Positions 47,341-56,283 of a stretch of 64,000 nucleotides of DNA are shown one piece after another (the stretch's first letter is position 1; every line of letters begins with the position of its first letter). The stretch comes from Meandrina meandrites (lineage: Eukaryota > Cnidaria > Anthozoa > Scleractinia > Meandrinidae): contig OY855913.1 in assembly GCA_963693305.1 (NCBI GenBank), positions 12,636,701-12,700,700 on the forward strand. Reading direction: 5' to 3'. Both the position numbers and the translations under genes were made by a program. A model generated the notes under the pieces. The model was not told the DNA's origin. It worked only from the letters and a program-made list of their open reading frames with translations, and did no database searches.

Positions 47341-48563
47341 CCGCGAAATTTTAGCGGAGGATAGCGACTTACTATGAGAATACAGAGAAAAAGATTCACA
47401 AATAGTACTGCATGTATGTTGGCTTTATTCAAGCCCTGAAAAAAAAATTGATTACCAGAAATTCCTCAATTTGATGGCAGAAACACAAGGGGCCATCTGT
47501 TGCGGCGAATGATAGAGATTGAAGGGGAAAATAGTACTTTAGTCAGACGCTTTTGTAATGATAAAATCAGTTACAGCGTAAACCGTTGCACTTTAAAGGA
47601 CTTTGATTTTAATAAAGCTGTTTTCATTCCCATAATTTGTAGTAGACTGCAGCTATAGATACCCGGGTTCGATCTTTGCCGCCGAAACTTGTGAAACGAA
47701 ATTGACCTCTCAGGTCAAGGCAGTACAAGCGCTTCTTTGTTTAATTTTTCCTGGCATGACAGCTTTGTGCAGCTTAGTTGAGAACCATGGTCAGCTCTGT
47801 TGTGTTGCACAAATGAACTTCTTAGGACTGCTTGAATCTCCTGAATTTCTCGTAAAAATAATTTTTTCTGACGAGTATAATTTAGCAGGGCCTTCGTGCA
47901 AATTAAATGTGGGAATGTGTAGAGATCCGCTCTGTTCGACCAACCTTAAGATTTAAAACACCGGTTTAGCACTTTTAGCTCTCCTCAGCGGTATAATTAC
48001 GATATTTTATGGAATTCTGAGCGGGACTGGCCAAAACGTTGTGAAAACAATTGCTTTATACAGCTCCGAATTGCTCGTCAACTCCGCTTTCCAATACATT
48101 GATCTTACGGAGAGCTATTTGTTTGTCTGAGTCACACCGGGGGATCAAACTTTGTGATGTCATTAGTGCGCAGCGCTATTAATTATTTTACTGTTTGTAA
48201 ATCAACTGATGATCAAAGATTAATTGTACTTCCCGCACGCTTGTGCTATTTACAAATTATATCAAATGACAGTTGACTGCATACTTTCAATAAAGGAAAA
48301 ATGATCTTTAAGTGATCGTCTTATTCTTCTGTCAGGATAGGAGCGAAGCCCAATAAACCGGAAATAAAAATATACAGGTAGGCTAAGACAGGAAGTGAAC
48401 AGGAACAAGCAATGAATAAAACTAGACAAAACTGCTCATTTGTCAGACGATAGGAACGTCCTTAAACTGAATAAATACTATCAGAAAGTAGACAGACGCA
48501 AGGCTATGTTAAAGTTGTAATCGAGCTTGTTAAATCGACATGTCTTACTTAGGACATACTTAC

Positions 48564-49108
48564 TTTTTGGTGAGTTCCTTCTGGACAGTGTCTGTGATTC
48601 TGCTAACAGGTGGGTTACTCCCACTGTTCAATAAATTTAGTAAAATCGGCGATGTGCAGCTTTGCAGCCTTTGAACACTTGAAGAGGTGGATGCTTTTGA
48701 AACAAACTGCTGATTTTGACTTGTAAGCGAAAATTGTCGAGCAGTTGGAAGAAATATTCCATGGGCTGTCAGATTTGGTAAAGTTCGCGGTTGCTCCAAA
48801 AAAGTTTGCTGGACTCCAGCAACTTGTGACTTTTCTTGGACATTCGCATAAGTGGAAGTAACCTCGCTGTTATTTGATGTTGTCAAGGCTATGTAAGGGG
48901 TGTCTTGAATAAAATCTCTAGTATTCACATTTATATCATCGAGGAAGTCTAAATCATTTGGACCGATACTTCCAACATCCAGCATAGCCTGGGACAAAAC
49001 ATTGCCCGCCGCATTTCCCAAGTATTCATCTAGATTTAGTCCACTTTGTCCTAATGCTTCTGAAAGAAGGTCTTGTCCAAAGACGTCCTGCTCGTTTGCT
49101 TCACCCAT
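48564..49108 (-). CDS. sbno: Strawberry notch homologue (SBNO), exon 1, N-terminus
   Basis: First coding exon of a strawberry notch protein, a conserved nuclear helicase-like (SNF2-related) regulator acting with Notch and other pathways. It encodes 181 residues plus two bases of the next codon. Near the start it reads FGQDLLSEALGQSGL, which lines up with GQDLLLAALSESGI at the human SBNO1 N-terminus. The rest is low-complexity S/T/Q/N-rich sequence, as is usual for this poorly conserved region. The exon ends ...ACC AAA AA followed by GTAAGTATG, a strong donor; the reading frame would otherwise hit a stop two codons-worth of bases later. The phase (two bases left over) fits exon 2 at 38531-38585 exactly. 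The start is the first ATG in the frame and lies about 145 bp downstream of a TATA box. The SBNO identity is fixed by exons 3 to 6; this exon on its own would be a weaker match. Confidence 0.8.
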
Positions 49109-49190
49109 TCTACCCGCAAGTCAGCGAAAAACGCTGAAGAGAAACGGAAACTCTCTCCAGAGAGAATTAATCCGGCATTTTCCGGCATGA
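49109..49190 (-). other. sbno: SBNO 5' untranslated region (approximate)
   Basis: Sequence between the proposed start codon and the likely transcription start. It contains a pyrimidine/purine-mixed leader and no upstream ATG in frame that would extend the protein. The exact transcription start cannot be read from sequence. Confidence 0.4.
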
Positions 49191-49224
49191 CTTGGCACTG
49201 ACACATGCGCATCAAATGCGACAA

Positions 49225-49270
49225 ATTATACCACGTGACTTCTCTCGCTGACCTTTATATATAAGCCCGC
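49225..49270 (-). promoter_or_regulatory. SBNO core promoter: TATA box and E-box
   Basis: On the minus strand there is a TATATAAA element (plus-strand 49254-49261) about 145 bp upstream of the SBNO start codon, and a palindromic E-box CACGTG (49232-49237) about 20 bp downstream of it. This places the start site near 49225. The call is by motif only. Confidence 0.45.
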
Positions 49271-49304
49271 AGGCCTCGGACGGGTTTTGTAGTTTTTGGG
49301 TGAT

Positions 49305-49560
49305 TTTTGGGAATGTTTGGGAAGAGATAGTTTTTCTCAAAGGATTAGTAAAATTTGGAGAAATAAGAACTGTTAAAGATTGAATGTGATTTAAAAATTA
49401 AAATTTGAAGTTAAAAATTAGTAGATGGACACCCAAACAGTCCCCTGAAAACCCGGGGCGTTCTTGCGTGGAGGTCAACTGTCTGGTAGTGTTCCAAAAA
49501 TTATTTTCTTTCTTCTATCCCTTCCTTAAACCTCTTAAAATTTCACTAAAAATCGGGTGT
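49305..49560 (+). repeat. Direct repeat, pair with 50883-51140
   Basis: Shares long runs with 50883-51140, for example AAGTTAAAAATTAGTAGATG followed by a CCCAAACAGTCCCCTGA stretch. Confidence 0.8.
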
Positions 49561-49573
49561 ACCCCCTTGCCGG

Positions 49574-49792
49574 GGTCATTGTGTTGCGTTCTTAAGCAAG
49601 ACACTTAACTCTCATAGTGCTTCTCTCCACCCAGGTGTATATTATATGGGTACAGGCAAACTAATGCTGGGGGGTAACCCTGCGATGGACTAGCATCCCA
49701 TCCAGGCATCCCAGTCGCTTAATGCTACGGAAACCGGGATAAGCTCCGGCGGTATGGGCCACTTGGCTCGACGCAGACTTTACTTTTTTTTT
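49574..49792 (+). mobile_element. SINE tail with poly-T end
   Basis: The run GCAAGACACTTAACTCTCAT, CACCCAGGTGTATA, CTGCGATGGACTAGCATCCC and CCACTTGGCTCGACGCAGAC matches the conserved body of a SINE type widespread in fish and invertebrates, ending in a poly-T tract. I do not see the tRNA-like head. Confidence 0.7.
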
Positions 49793-49839
49793 TTTCGACT
49801 ATTTTGCTTGTTTCAAGTTAAATAGAAAGATTAGTGAGG

Positions 49840-50110
49840 ATCCTTGGCACTCTCTGACCCACATTTTTGCAAACTCTCAAGGGACTGTTTTAATTCGTCA
49901 AGGAATTCTTTTCGCTGTGGGCGATAAAAACGTCACTGGATAGGAATGCGTCAGCACTTCTCGATCCCGAAGTGTTATTTTCACGCGTTGCTCGTCATTT
50001 ACCCGTCTAGCCTTTTGCAAACTACAGGTAGGTATTTTTCAAAGACCTCTGCTATTCATCAATTGAATCGCTTAATCTTCTTTATAGAGGATATTGGCCA
50101 ATGCTATTTT
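49840..50110 (+). repeat. Dispersed repeat R1, copy D (partial)
   Basis: Matches the first 300 bp of 25230-27040 (CACTCTCTGACCCACATTTT, then ACGTCACTGGATAGGAATGC). Confidence 0.75.
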
Positions 50111-50166
50111 TATAAAAACCAAATTGATTGCAAGGCTGGTACTACGGCAAAAGGGCAAAATTTATA

Positions 50167-50208
50167 GGCCAATATTTCAACTAGCAGAGCTAGTCTTCGT
50201 CAGGGCCA
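50167..50208 (-). ncRNA. Hammerhead-ribozyme-like motif (weak)
   Basis: On the minus strand: CTGACGA, an ACTAGC/GCTAGT hairpin, then GAAA, bracketed by GGCC on both sides. This resembles the small hammerhead cores carried by Penelope-like elements, but stem II has an extra A·G step next to the core and no clear cleavage site is visible. Confidence 0.25.
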
Positions 50209-50271
50209 GTTTCGCATTGTACTGGCCGCCTCCAAAACCGGAAGTCCACGATTCACGGACTCATTGTCAAA

Positions 50272-50362
50272 TATGACAAATCGGATTGGCTGAAAAACAC
50301 AAAACGAATATTCTGCAGATGCTCAGAAATTGGGAGCTGCCAGAGGTTTCGATTCCTCTGAT
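50272..50362 (+). repeat. Direct repeat, pair with 50793-50881
   Basis: ATGACAAATCGGATTGGCTG through GAGGTTTCGATTCCTCTGA is almost identical at 50793-50881. Confidence 0.88.
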
Positions 50363-50489
50363 TCCTGGCGAAGACCAGAAGGATCGCGGCCTCTAGGGAC
50401 GAGAATGGGAAGAACAGTACCACAAGGAGAGCGTGGGGTTTTCAGAAACAAATACCTTATTATATAGGAGGGGGGACATGGGGGTTTGC

Positions 50490-50650
50490 GGTGTTGCGGT
50501 GTTGCTAATTTTTTTATGCAGTGTTGCGGTGAATAAAATCCCACCTTGAGGTGTTGCAGTGTTCTCAAACCCTGCAGTGTACGATGTTTGTGTTTTCAAA
50601 CCTACGATGTTCGGTGAAACAAAATTATTTGCGGTGTTGCAGTTTCTTGT
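50490..50650 (+). repeat. GCGGTGTT-rich degenerate repeat
   Basis: GCGGTGTTGCGGTGTTGC and variants (GCAGTGTT, GCGGTGAA) recur about ten times; a related patch is at 55725-55805. Confidence 0.65.
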
Positions 50651-50792
50651 CTGACCCTTGTCAGAACTAAATTTAGCTTCTATATCGTCATTAAGGCGGG
50701 GGTTCGCCTGAAGCCCGTTTTTCCACCGCGTAACTTGGGTTTAATGCGAATATCTCGCTCCCGTTTCAAACACTCTCAAAACCCTCTGTTCA

Positions 50793-50881
50793 TATGACAA
50801 ATCGGATTGGCTGAAAAACACAAAACGAATATTCTGCAGATGCTCAGAAATTGGGAGCTGCCAGAGGTTTCGATTCCTCTG
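50793..50881 (+). repeat. Direct repeat, pair with 50272-50362
   Basis: Second copy of 50272-50362. It runs directly into the 50883-51140 repeat, so both duplications share a junction. Confidence 0.85.
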
Positions 50882-50882
50882 A

Positions 50883-51140
50883 GGGATTTTGGGGGATTTT
50901 TGGAAAGAGATAGATTTTCTCAAAGAATTAGTAAAATTTGGAAAAGTAAGAAATATAAAAGATTTAATGTAATTTTAAAATTAGAATTTGAAGTTAAAAA
51001 TTAGTAGATGGAAACCCAAACAGTCCCCTGACAACCTGGGGTGCTCTTGCGTTGGGGTCAACTGTCTGGTGGTGTTCAAAAAATAATTTTCTTTTTTCTA
51101 TCCCTTCTTTAAAACTCTTAAAATTTCACTCAAATTCACC
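50883..51140 (+). repeat. Direct repeat, pair with 49305-49560
   Basis: Second copy of the 49305-49560 segment in the same orientation. Confidence 0.8.
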
Positions 51141-51199
51141 TTTACCCCCACCTTAATCTGTGCTCATTTATTAAACAGGTACCATTGTGTTTAATTTGT

Positions 51200-51280
51200 A
51201 GCTTCCAATCCCAAGCCGCTTTCATTTATAAGTAACTTGACCTCCACCACCCGGATCGACCGGCTTCAGTAAACGAGAAG
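51200..51280 (+). promoter_or_regulatory. Promoter-like leader of cassette copy 1
   Basis: CCAAT at 51205 and TTTATAAG at 51225-51232 lie about 50-75 bp upstream of an ATG. The same arrangement is kept in cassette copy 2 (54372, 54392). Confidence 0.35.
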
Positions 51281-51580
51281 ATGAGCGAGGCTACATATAC
51301 AAATCATGAAGAAATCATGAAGACTCAGTGTGTAGTCGATTGTGTAGTTTTCTTTTATAAGAAAGGAAAAGGTGGGGAAAATTATCGTAGTAAGAGCACG
51401 TTCAGATGTCACGTCAACCGGGAGGAAAAAACTGAAAAAACTACGTTTGACTACGTTTACCTACGTCTGCCTACGTTTGACTACGTTTACCTACGTCTGC
51501 CTACGTTTGACTACGTTTACCTACGTTTGCCTACGTTTCACTACGTTTACCTACGCTCGACTACGTTTACCTACGTTTGA
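51281..51580 (+). CDS. Duplicated ORF running into the 10-bp array, copy 1
   Basis: A 99-codon frame. The first ~52 residues are unique (MSEATYTNHEEIMKTQCVVD, then CVVFFYKKGKGGENYRSKST). The rest is a 10-residue repeat (TFDYVYLRLP) translated from the 30-bp higher-order unit of the array. The unique part is kept in copy 2 with an in-frame codon loss and conservative changes, which hints at past coding constraint. I do not recognise the protein, and whether it is expressed is unknown. Confidence 0.35.
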   Translation: MSEATYTNHEEIMKTQCVVDCVVFFYKKGKGGENYRSKSTFRCHVNREEKTEKTTFDYVYLRLPTFDYVYLRLPTFDYVYLRLPTFHYVYLRSTTFTYV

Positions 51581-52072
51581 CTACCTTTGACTACGTTTAC
51601 CTACGTTTGCCTACGTTTCACTACGTTTACCTACGCTCGACTACGTTTACCTACGTTTACCTACATTTTCCTAAGTTTGTGGCCTCCGTTTGCCTACGTT
51701 TGACTACCTTTGACTACGTTTACCTACGTTTGCCTACGTTTGACTACGTTTACCTACGTTTGACTACGTTTACCTACGTTTGACTACGTTTACCTACGTT
51801 TCCTTACATTTACCTACGTTTCCCTCCGTTTGACTACGTTTACCTACGTTTGACTACGTTTACCTACGTTTGACTACGTTTCCCTCCGTTTCCCTACGTT
51901 TACCTACGTTTGACTACGTTTGCCTACGTTTACCTGCGTTTGACTACGTTTCCCTCCGTTTGACTACGTTTACCTACGTTTGCCTACGTTTGACTACGTT
52001 TCCCTCCGTTTCCCTACGTTTGACTACGTTTACCTACCTTTGCCTACGTTTGACTAAGTTTTCCTCCGATTG
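51435..52072 (+). repeat. 10-bp minisatellite array A (TACGTTTGAC/TACGTTTACC)
   Basis: About 64 head-to-tail 10-bp units of the form CTACGTTTRM, mostly TACGTTTGAC, TACGTTTACC, TACGTTTGCC or TACGTTTCCC. At the left edge units are ordered GAC-ACC-GCC in a 30-bp superunit; later they alternate with a 20-bp period. Nearly every unit has one ACGT, hence one CpG per 10 bp. Confidence 0.95.
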
Positions 52073-52076
52073 CCTA

Positions 52077-53413
52077 CAGGCAGGTACAAAACTCGGACCG
52101 GATCAACTCGGACCAGTCCGGGTCGGATCAGGTCGGATCAACTCGGATCGACTCGGATCGACAACACATGATTTTTTTTTACCCGAATTGTAGGTTTGAC
52201 TTCTCTCTGAAATAGGCCATATACAGTAAGCTTTGCAGCGTTTGGAACTCTGTAACTCGACAAAACAGGATGCAATTTGTGATAACGCCACGCCGAAGAT
52301 ACGCCAAGTTTTTTGATACGCTGTGGCTATATGCCCGGCTGCCGGGCATATAGCCACAGCGTTTTTGATAGGTCTACACCAAGGCCCTTTATCATACATA
52401 TCTAAAATAAGTCATCTGTACGCCAGTTAAAAGGTGCCGACTACGATTGTACGCCGTTAAAACGCGCCGAATACGATCGTACGCCGCCAGTACGCCGCCA
52501 ACTTTCGAAATCCACTCCGAAGATCTTCGGCGTAACCTACGTAACCGAAGTTCTCACCCGTCATTTTGTTTACCAGTGCCAGTTCCTTTCGAAACTAGTG
52601 CCAGTTCGTTTTGTTCCCTGCTGCGGGCGAAGAAGACATAATCCTCGATAACAATTCCCAAACAAAAAATAGAGTCTGTCATTCAGAATGGTTTTTGTTT
52701 GTTTGTTTTTACAGTAGGCGATGTTACACGTTTATGGAACTCCTGGTTGCGAAAATAGTATGAAATTTATCTTCGAGTGTTCGCGCTCACTATTTTCACA
52801 TTTCCGTGCAACCCACAGGCAGCCCAAGCTCTCTACCAGATTACCTTCGGACGTGACTCTTGCTTATAAGCGGTGTTGTGTTACAGAGATTCGATTGGTA
52901 AGGTTTTGTATGGGAACACAACGTATATTTTGTGAATAAAATTGACTTAGCCTGATTTTGTGTTTCATTCTTTGTTGTTTGCCAGCTTCTCAGGTCGTTC
53001 TAACGCGATTTCGGCGAGTTATCGTAATAACGATAATAGAGAGCTTTAGCATATCTTGCAAATAGAAATGAGCTAAAATAAACCACATTAGCGAAACGTG
53101 TGGGAAATTATAGAGCTTGAGGTGTCACACTTTACAAACAGGAAACTGTGCAGTCCTAAATATAAACCTCTAGACATTTGCTTGACCTGGCACGAGTAAA
53201 ACAAAATTGCGGGTGAAGACGGTAAACGATCAAAAATCAAAGTGGCGCGTAAATGGCCCATTTCTGAGAGGAATTAAACCTACAGTTAGATAAAAATTTA
53301 ATATATTTCTCAATTTATTTATTTTTTGTCGATCCGAGTCGATCCGAGTTGATCCGACCTGATCCGACCCGGACTGGTCCGAGTTGATTCGGTCCGAGTT
53401 TTGTACCTGCCTG
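52077..53413. mobile_element. 1337-bp DNA transposon inserted into the 10-bp array
   Basis: The 87-bp terminal inverted repeats 52077-52163 and 53327-53413 (starting CAGGCAGGTACAAAACTCGG) differ at a single position. The flanking 4-bp direct repeat is CCTA (52073-52076, 53414-53417). The same array continues on both sides. The ends are rich in GGATCGACTC/GGATCAACTC repeats. No transposase frame is present, so it is non-autonomous. The superfamily is unassigned; 4-bp duplications occur in Sola- and Chapaev-like groups. Confidence 0.92.
52319..52361. repeat. Perfect 20-bp-arm hairpin inside the transposon
   Basis: CGCTGTGGCTATATGCCCGG, loop CTG, and the exact reverse complement of the arm. The hairpin is flanked by direct TTTTTGATA. 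Confidence 0.93.
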
Positions 53414-54041
53414 CCTACGTTTGACTATGTTTGACTACGTTTACCTACGTTTGCCTACGATTACCTACGTTTGCCTCCGTTTGCATACGTTTGACTACGT
53501 TTGCCTAAGTTTGACTACGTTTACCTCCGTTTGACTACATTTACCTACGTTTGCCTATGTTTACCTTTGTTTGCCTCCGTTTGCATACGTTTGACTACGT
53601 TTGCCTACGTTTACGTACGTTTGCCTACGTTTGACTACGTTTGACAAAGTTTACCTACGTTTGACTACATTTACCTCCGTTTGAATACATTTACCTACGT
53701 TTGCTTACGTTTACCTACGTTTGCCTCCGTTTGCATACGTTTGACAACGTTTACCTACGTTTGACTACGTTTACGTACGTTTGCCTACGTTTACCTACGT
53801 TTGCCTACGTTTACCTACGTTTGTCTACGTTTGCCTACGTTTGACTTCGTTTACCTACGTTTCCCTACGTTTACCTACGTTTGCCTACGTTTCCCTTCGT
53901 TAACCTACGTTTAACTACGTTTGACTACTTTTATTTACGTTTGCCTACGTTTGACTACGTTTGACTACGTTTACCTCCGTTTCACTACGTTTAATTACGT
54001 TTGGATACGTTTGACTACGTTTAAGTACGTTAGACTGCCGT
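53414..54041 (+). repeat. 10-bp array A, continuation right of the transposon
   Basis: About 62 further units, more degenerate than the left part (TACGTTTGCC, TCCGTTTGCA, TACATTTACC). Confidence 0.95.
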
Positions 54042-54072
54042 AGTCTAACGTACTTAAACGTAGTCAAACGTA
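54006..54072. repeat. Palindromic flip point of the array
   Basis: Arms 54006-54036 and 54042-54072 are perfect 31-bp inverse copies around GCCGT. Left of it the array reads TACGTTTGAC; right of it GTCAAACGTA. Confidence 0.95.
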
Positions 54073-54150
54073 GGTAAACGTAGGTAAACGTAGTCAAACG
54101 TACGCAAACGTAGTCAAACGGAGGCAAACGTTGTCAAACGTAGGCAAAGG
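54042..54150 (-). repeat. 10-bp array in inverted orientation
   Basis: About ten units reading GTAGTCAAAC/GTAGGTAAAC on the plus strand, the reverse complement of the main array. Confidence 0.95.
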
Positions 54151-54159
54151 TCAGTAAGA

Positions 54160-54298
54160 CACTACCTCTCTGAAACCTCTATTTTCATTCGCCCGCTGTA
54201 AACACTACCTGTATTGTTATTCAGGGATAGGGGAATTGTTATAGCATGTTATGTATTGTTTTAGGAACCAATGAAATAACTCGTTCCGAGAGGTACTA
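54160..54298 (+). mobile_element. 139-bp MITE with CACTACCTCT ends (copy 2)
   Basis: Inverted copy of 10456-10594; the two can be aligned end to end with few indels. It sits right after the inverted array. Confidence 0.75.
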
Positions 54299-54329
54299 CC
54301 TCTCCGTGCTCATTTATTAAAAGCAGGTA

Positions 54330-54447
54330 CCATTACATATTGTCCAGCTATTATTTAATATGATTTAGCTTCCAATCCCAAGCCGTTTTCATTTATAAGT
54401 AACTTGACCTCCACCACCCGGATCGGCCGGCGTCAGTAAACGAGAAG
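54330..54447 (+). promoter_or_regulatory. Promoter-like leader of cassette copy 2
   Basis: Same CCAAT (54372) and ATTTATAAG (54391) arrangement as 51200-51280; the preceding 40 bp differ between copies. Confidence 0.35.
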
Positions 54448-54678
54448 ATGAGCGAGGCTACATATACAAATCATGAAGATGTTAGGACTCAGTGTGTAGT
54501 CGATTGTGTAGTTTTCTTTTACAAGGAAGGAAAAGGTGGGGAAAATTATCGTAGTAAGAGCACGTTCAGATGTCACGTCAACCGGGAGGAAAAAACTGAA
54601 AAAACTACGTTTGACAACGTTTACCTACGTTTGACTACGTTTACCTACGCTCGACTACGTTTACCTACATTTTCCTAA
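54448..54678 (+). CDS. Duplicated ORF running into the 10-bp array, copy 2
   Basis: A 76-codon frame. It begins MSEATYTNHEDVRTQCVVDC and continues as in copy 1 (EIMK replaced by DVR; one codon shorter), then enters the array. Conservation in frame after duplication is the only coding evidence. Confidence 0.35.
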   Translation: MSEATYTNHEDVRTQCVVDCVVFFYKEGKGGENYRSKSTFRCHVNREEKTEKTTFDNVYLRLTTFTYARLRLPTFS

Positions 54679-54835
54679 GTTTGTGGCCTCCGTTTGCCTA
54701 CGTTTGACTACGTTTACCTACGTTTGCCTACGTTTGACTACGTTTACCTACGTTTGACTACGTTTACCTACGTTTGACTACATTTACCTACGTTTCCCTC
54801 CGTTTGACTACGTTAACCTACGTTTGACTACGTTT
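54602..54835 (+). repeat. 10-bp minisatellite array B
   Basis: About 23 units of the same TACGTTTGAC/TACGTTTACC array following cassette copy 2. It shares the unusual inner stretch CATTTTCCTAAGTTTGTGGC with array A (51664 and 54667), so cassette and array were copied together. Confidence 0.95.
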
Positions 54836-54900
54836 TAGATGTCAGCAAGTTCAGATGTCACGTCAACAGGCCAGGGAGGAAAAAACTGAAAAAACTTTCC
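54836..54900 (+). repeat. Third fragment of the cassette edge
   Basis: GTTCAGATGTCACGTCAAC followed by GGGAGGAAAAAACTGAAAAA, which also precedes arrays A and B. Here no array follows; unique sequence begins. Confidence 0.8.
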
Positions 54901-55249
54901 AAACTGATTGAATGCATTTGCTAAGTTTGCAACAGACATGACTGTCGTTACTTCTTTTCCTTCTTTAATATTCTCTTAGTCTGCATAATTTGAATTAGTC
55001 CTTGCAATCTAGGGTCGTCTGGAGGTCAGTCTACACCAGTCAATATCCGATCCGAGGTCTTCCGACCCTTTAGGACCTTCTCAGTGCTATTTTCTCAAAA
55101 GATAATCGAGCGCGCGAATTAAGGTAAAAGCGCGGGATACTTTAAATGAATTGGTCGCGATTTAGCTCGATCGTTATGTCTCGCTGTGATTAGTCAATGC
55201 GGTGCTTTTCGGAATACTGTTCATCTGGAATGGACCCGAATGCGATCGC

Positions 55250-55310
55250 TCAAGTCTTGAATGGGTTCGATTACCGAATGGTTTGATTACTAACGCCGAG
55301 TTATTTATCA
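55250..55310 (+). mobile_element. Degraded end of the ATCGAAC-type transposon
   Basis: GGGTTCGATTACCGAATGG and TTGATTACTAACGCCG resemble the right end of the element at 26096-26947. Confidence 0.4.
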
Positions 55311-55830
55311 TTTTATTTGACTAAGAAAAAGTCTCCAACGTTCCCATACAATAATTTATCTCCTTCCACCTTGATTCTCCCTGGATCAGTGCTGTATACC
55401 AAAAATATTCGGGAAAAAAAGGTATTGGCAGCAGTCAGAGCAGTGTGAGACCCTTAGCTGTTCACAAACCTTCCATTTTCTCAAAAGATCGTCGAGTGGG
55501 CAAACAAAAATAAAAGCGTGGTGACAATTAATGACCGCGAACGCATGCAAGGATGGAAAGGAGTGCTCTGCGCTCATTCGGCTGAACTTCAGAGCAAACA
55601 AACAAAACACAGGAAAAGAAAAACGTCTGTGGACAGACAGACTCTTTGTGCCCCGTTATTGGACCTTATTATAGGCAAAAGTGGAAACCTCCAAGGAAAA
55701 TGCAACACGCGAAATAAAAAAATATATTGCGGTGACGGTGTTTTGTCAAATTTTCTTGCGGTGATGCGATGTTTGTTAAATTTTTTGCGGTGTTGCGGTG
55801 TTCAGAGCCCCCCAAAGTTCCCCTCATATA

Positions 55831-56283
55831 GGAAATAAACGCTCGTGTTAATTGAGGAATTGGAAATTAACCCGACTTAAATTAACGTGAAGTGAAGGAA
55901 AAGTTACTTTCCAATAAAGGAAATTAGCGCGAAAGAGGTGCTAAAATTTCAAAATGAAGGAAATTAACCCGACCACACAAAGAAATGGAACTTGTAGAGA
56001 CAACTGGAACAAATATATTGTAACGCACTCTAGCAAGTTAACAAAATACAAAACCCAAACGCTGCTTCGAGCGTTCTTTTCAGTGCCAACGATACCGGTG
56101 GATCTCCACCCTGATAAAACAATGCTAAAAAAAAGCCAAATTAACAATCCACTTAATTAATGGCGCGGAAATTAACGCTTCACTAAATTAAGAGCGCGGA
56201 TAATAACGCTCACAAAAATTAACGCCACTTAAATTGACGCGAATTTTACAAATTCGCGTTAATTTTATTAAGCGTTAATTTCC
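55831..56283. mobile_element. 453-bp MITE with GGAAATWAACGC ends
   Basis: The left GGAAATAAACGCTCGTGTTA and right (reverse complement) GGAAATTAACGCTTAATAAA ends are bordered by TA. Inside are many ATTAACGC motifs and a perfect hairpin ACGCGAATTT-TAC-AAATTCGCGT near the right end. Confidence 0.72.

Larger units (their letters stand above)
38586..48563 (-). other. SBNO intron 1 (about 10 kb)
   Basis: Holds nested transposons and duplications listed separately. 41650-42120, 42970-43470, 45990-46640 and 47350-48560 show nothing I can name. Confidence 0.7.

Noticed and set aside
47655..47680. tRNA box B-like GGGTTCGATC
   Set aside because: No box A at the right distance upstream and no cloverleaf, so not a tRNA or SINE.
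55518..55838. 106-codon plus frame with an antisense 74-codon partner
   Set aside because: It ends in the GCGGTGTT repeat and the edge of a MITE; no recognised similarity.
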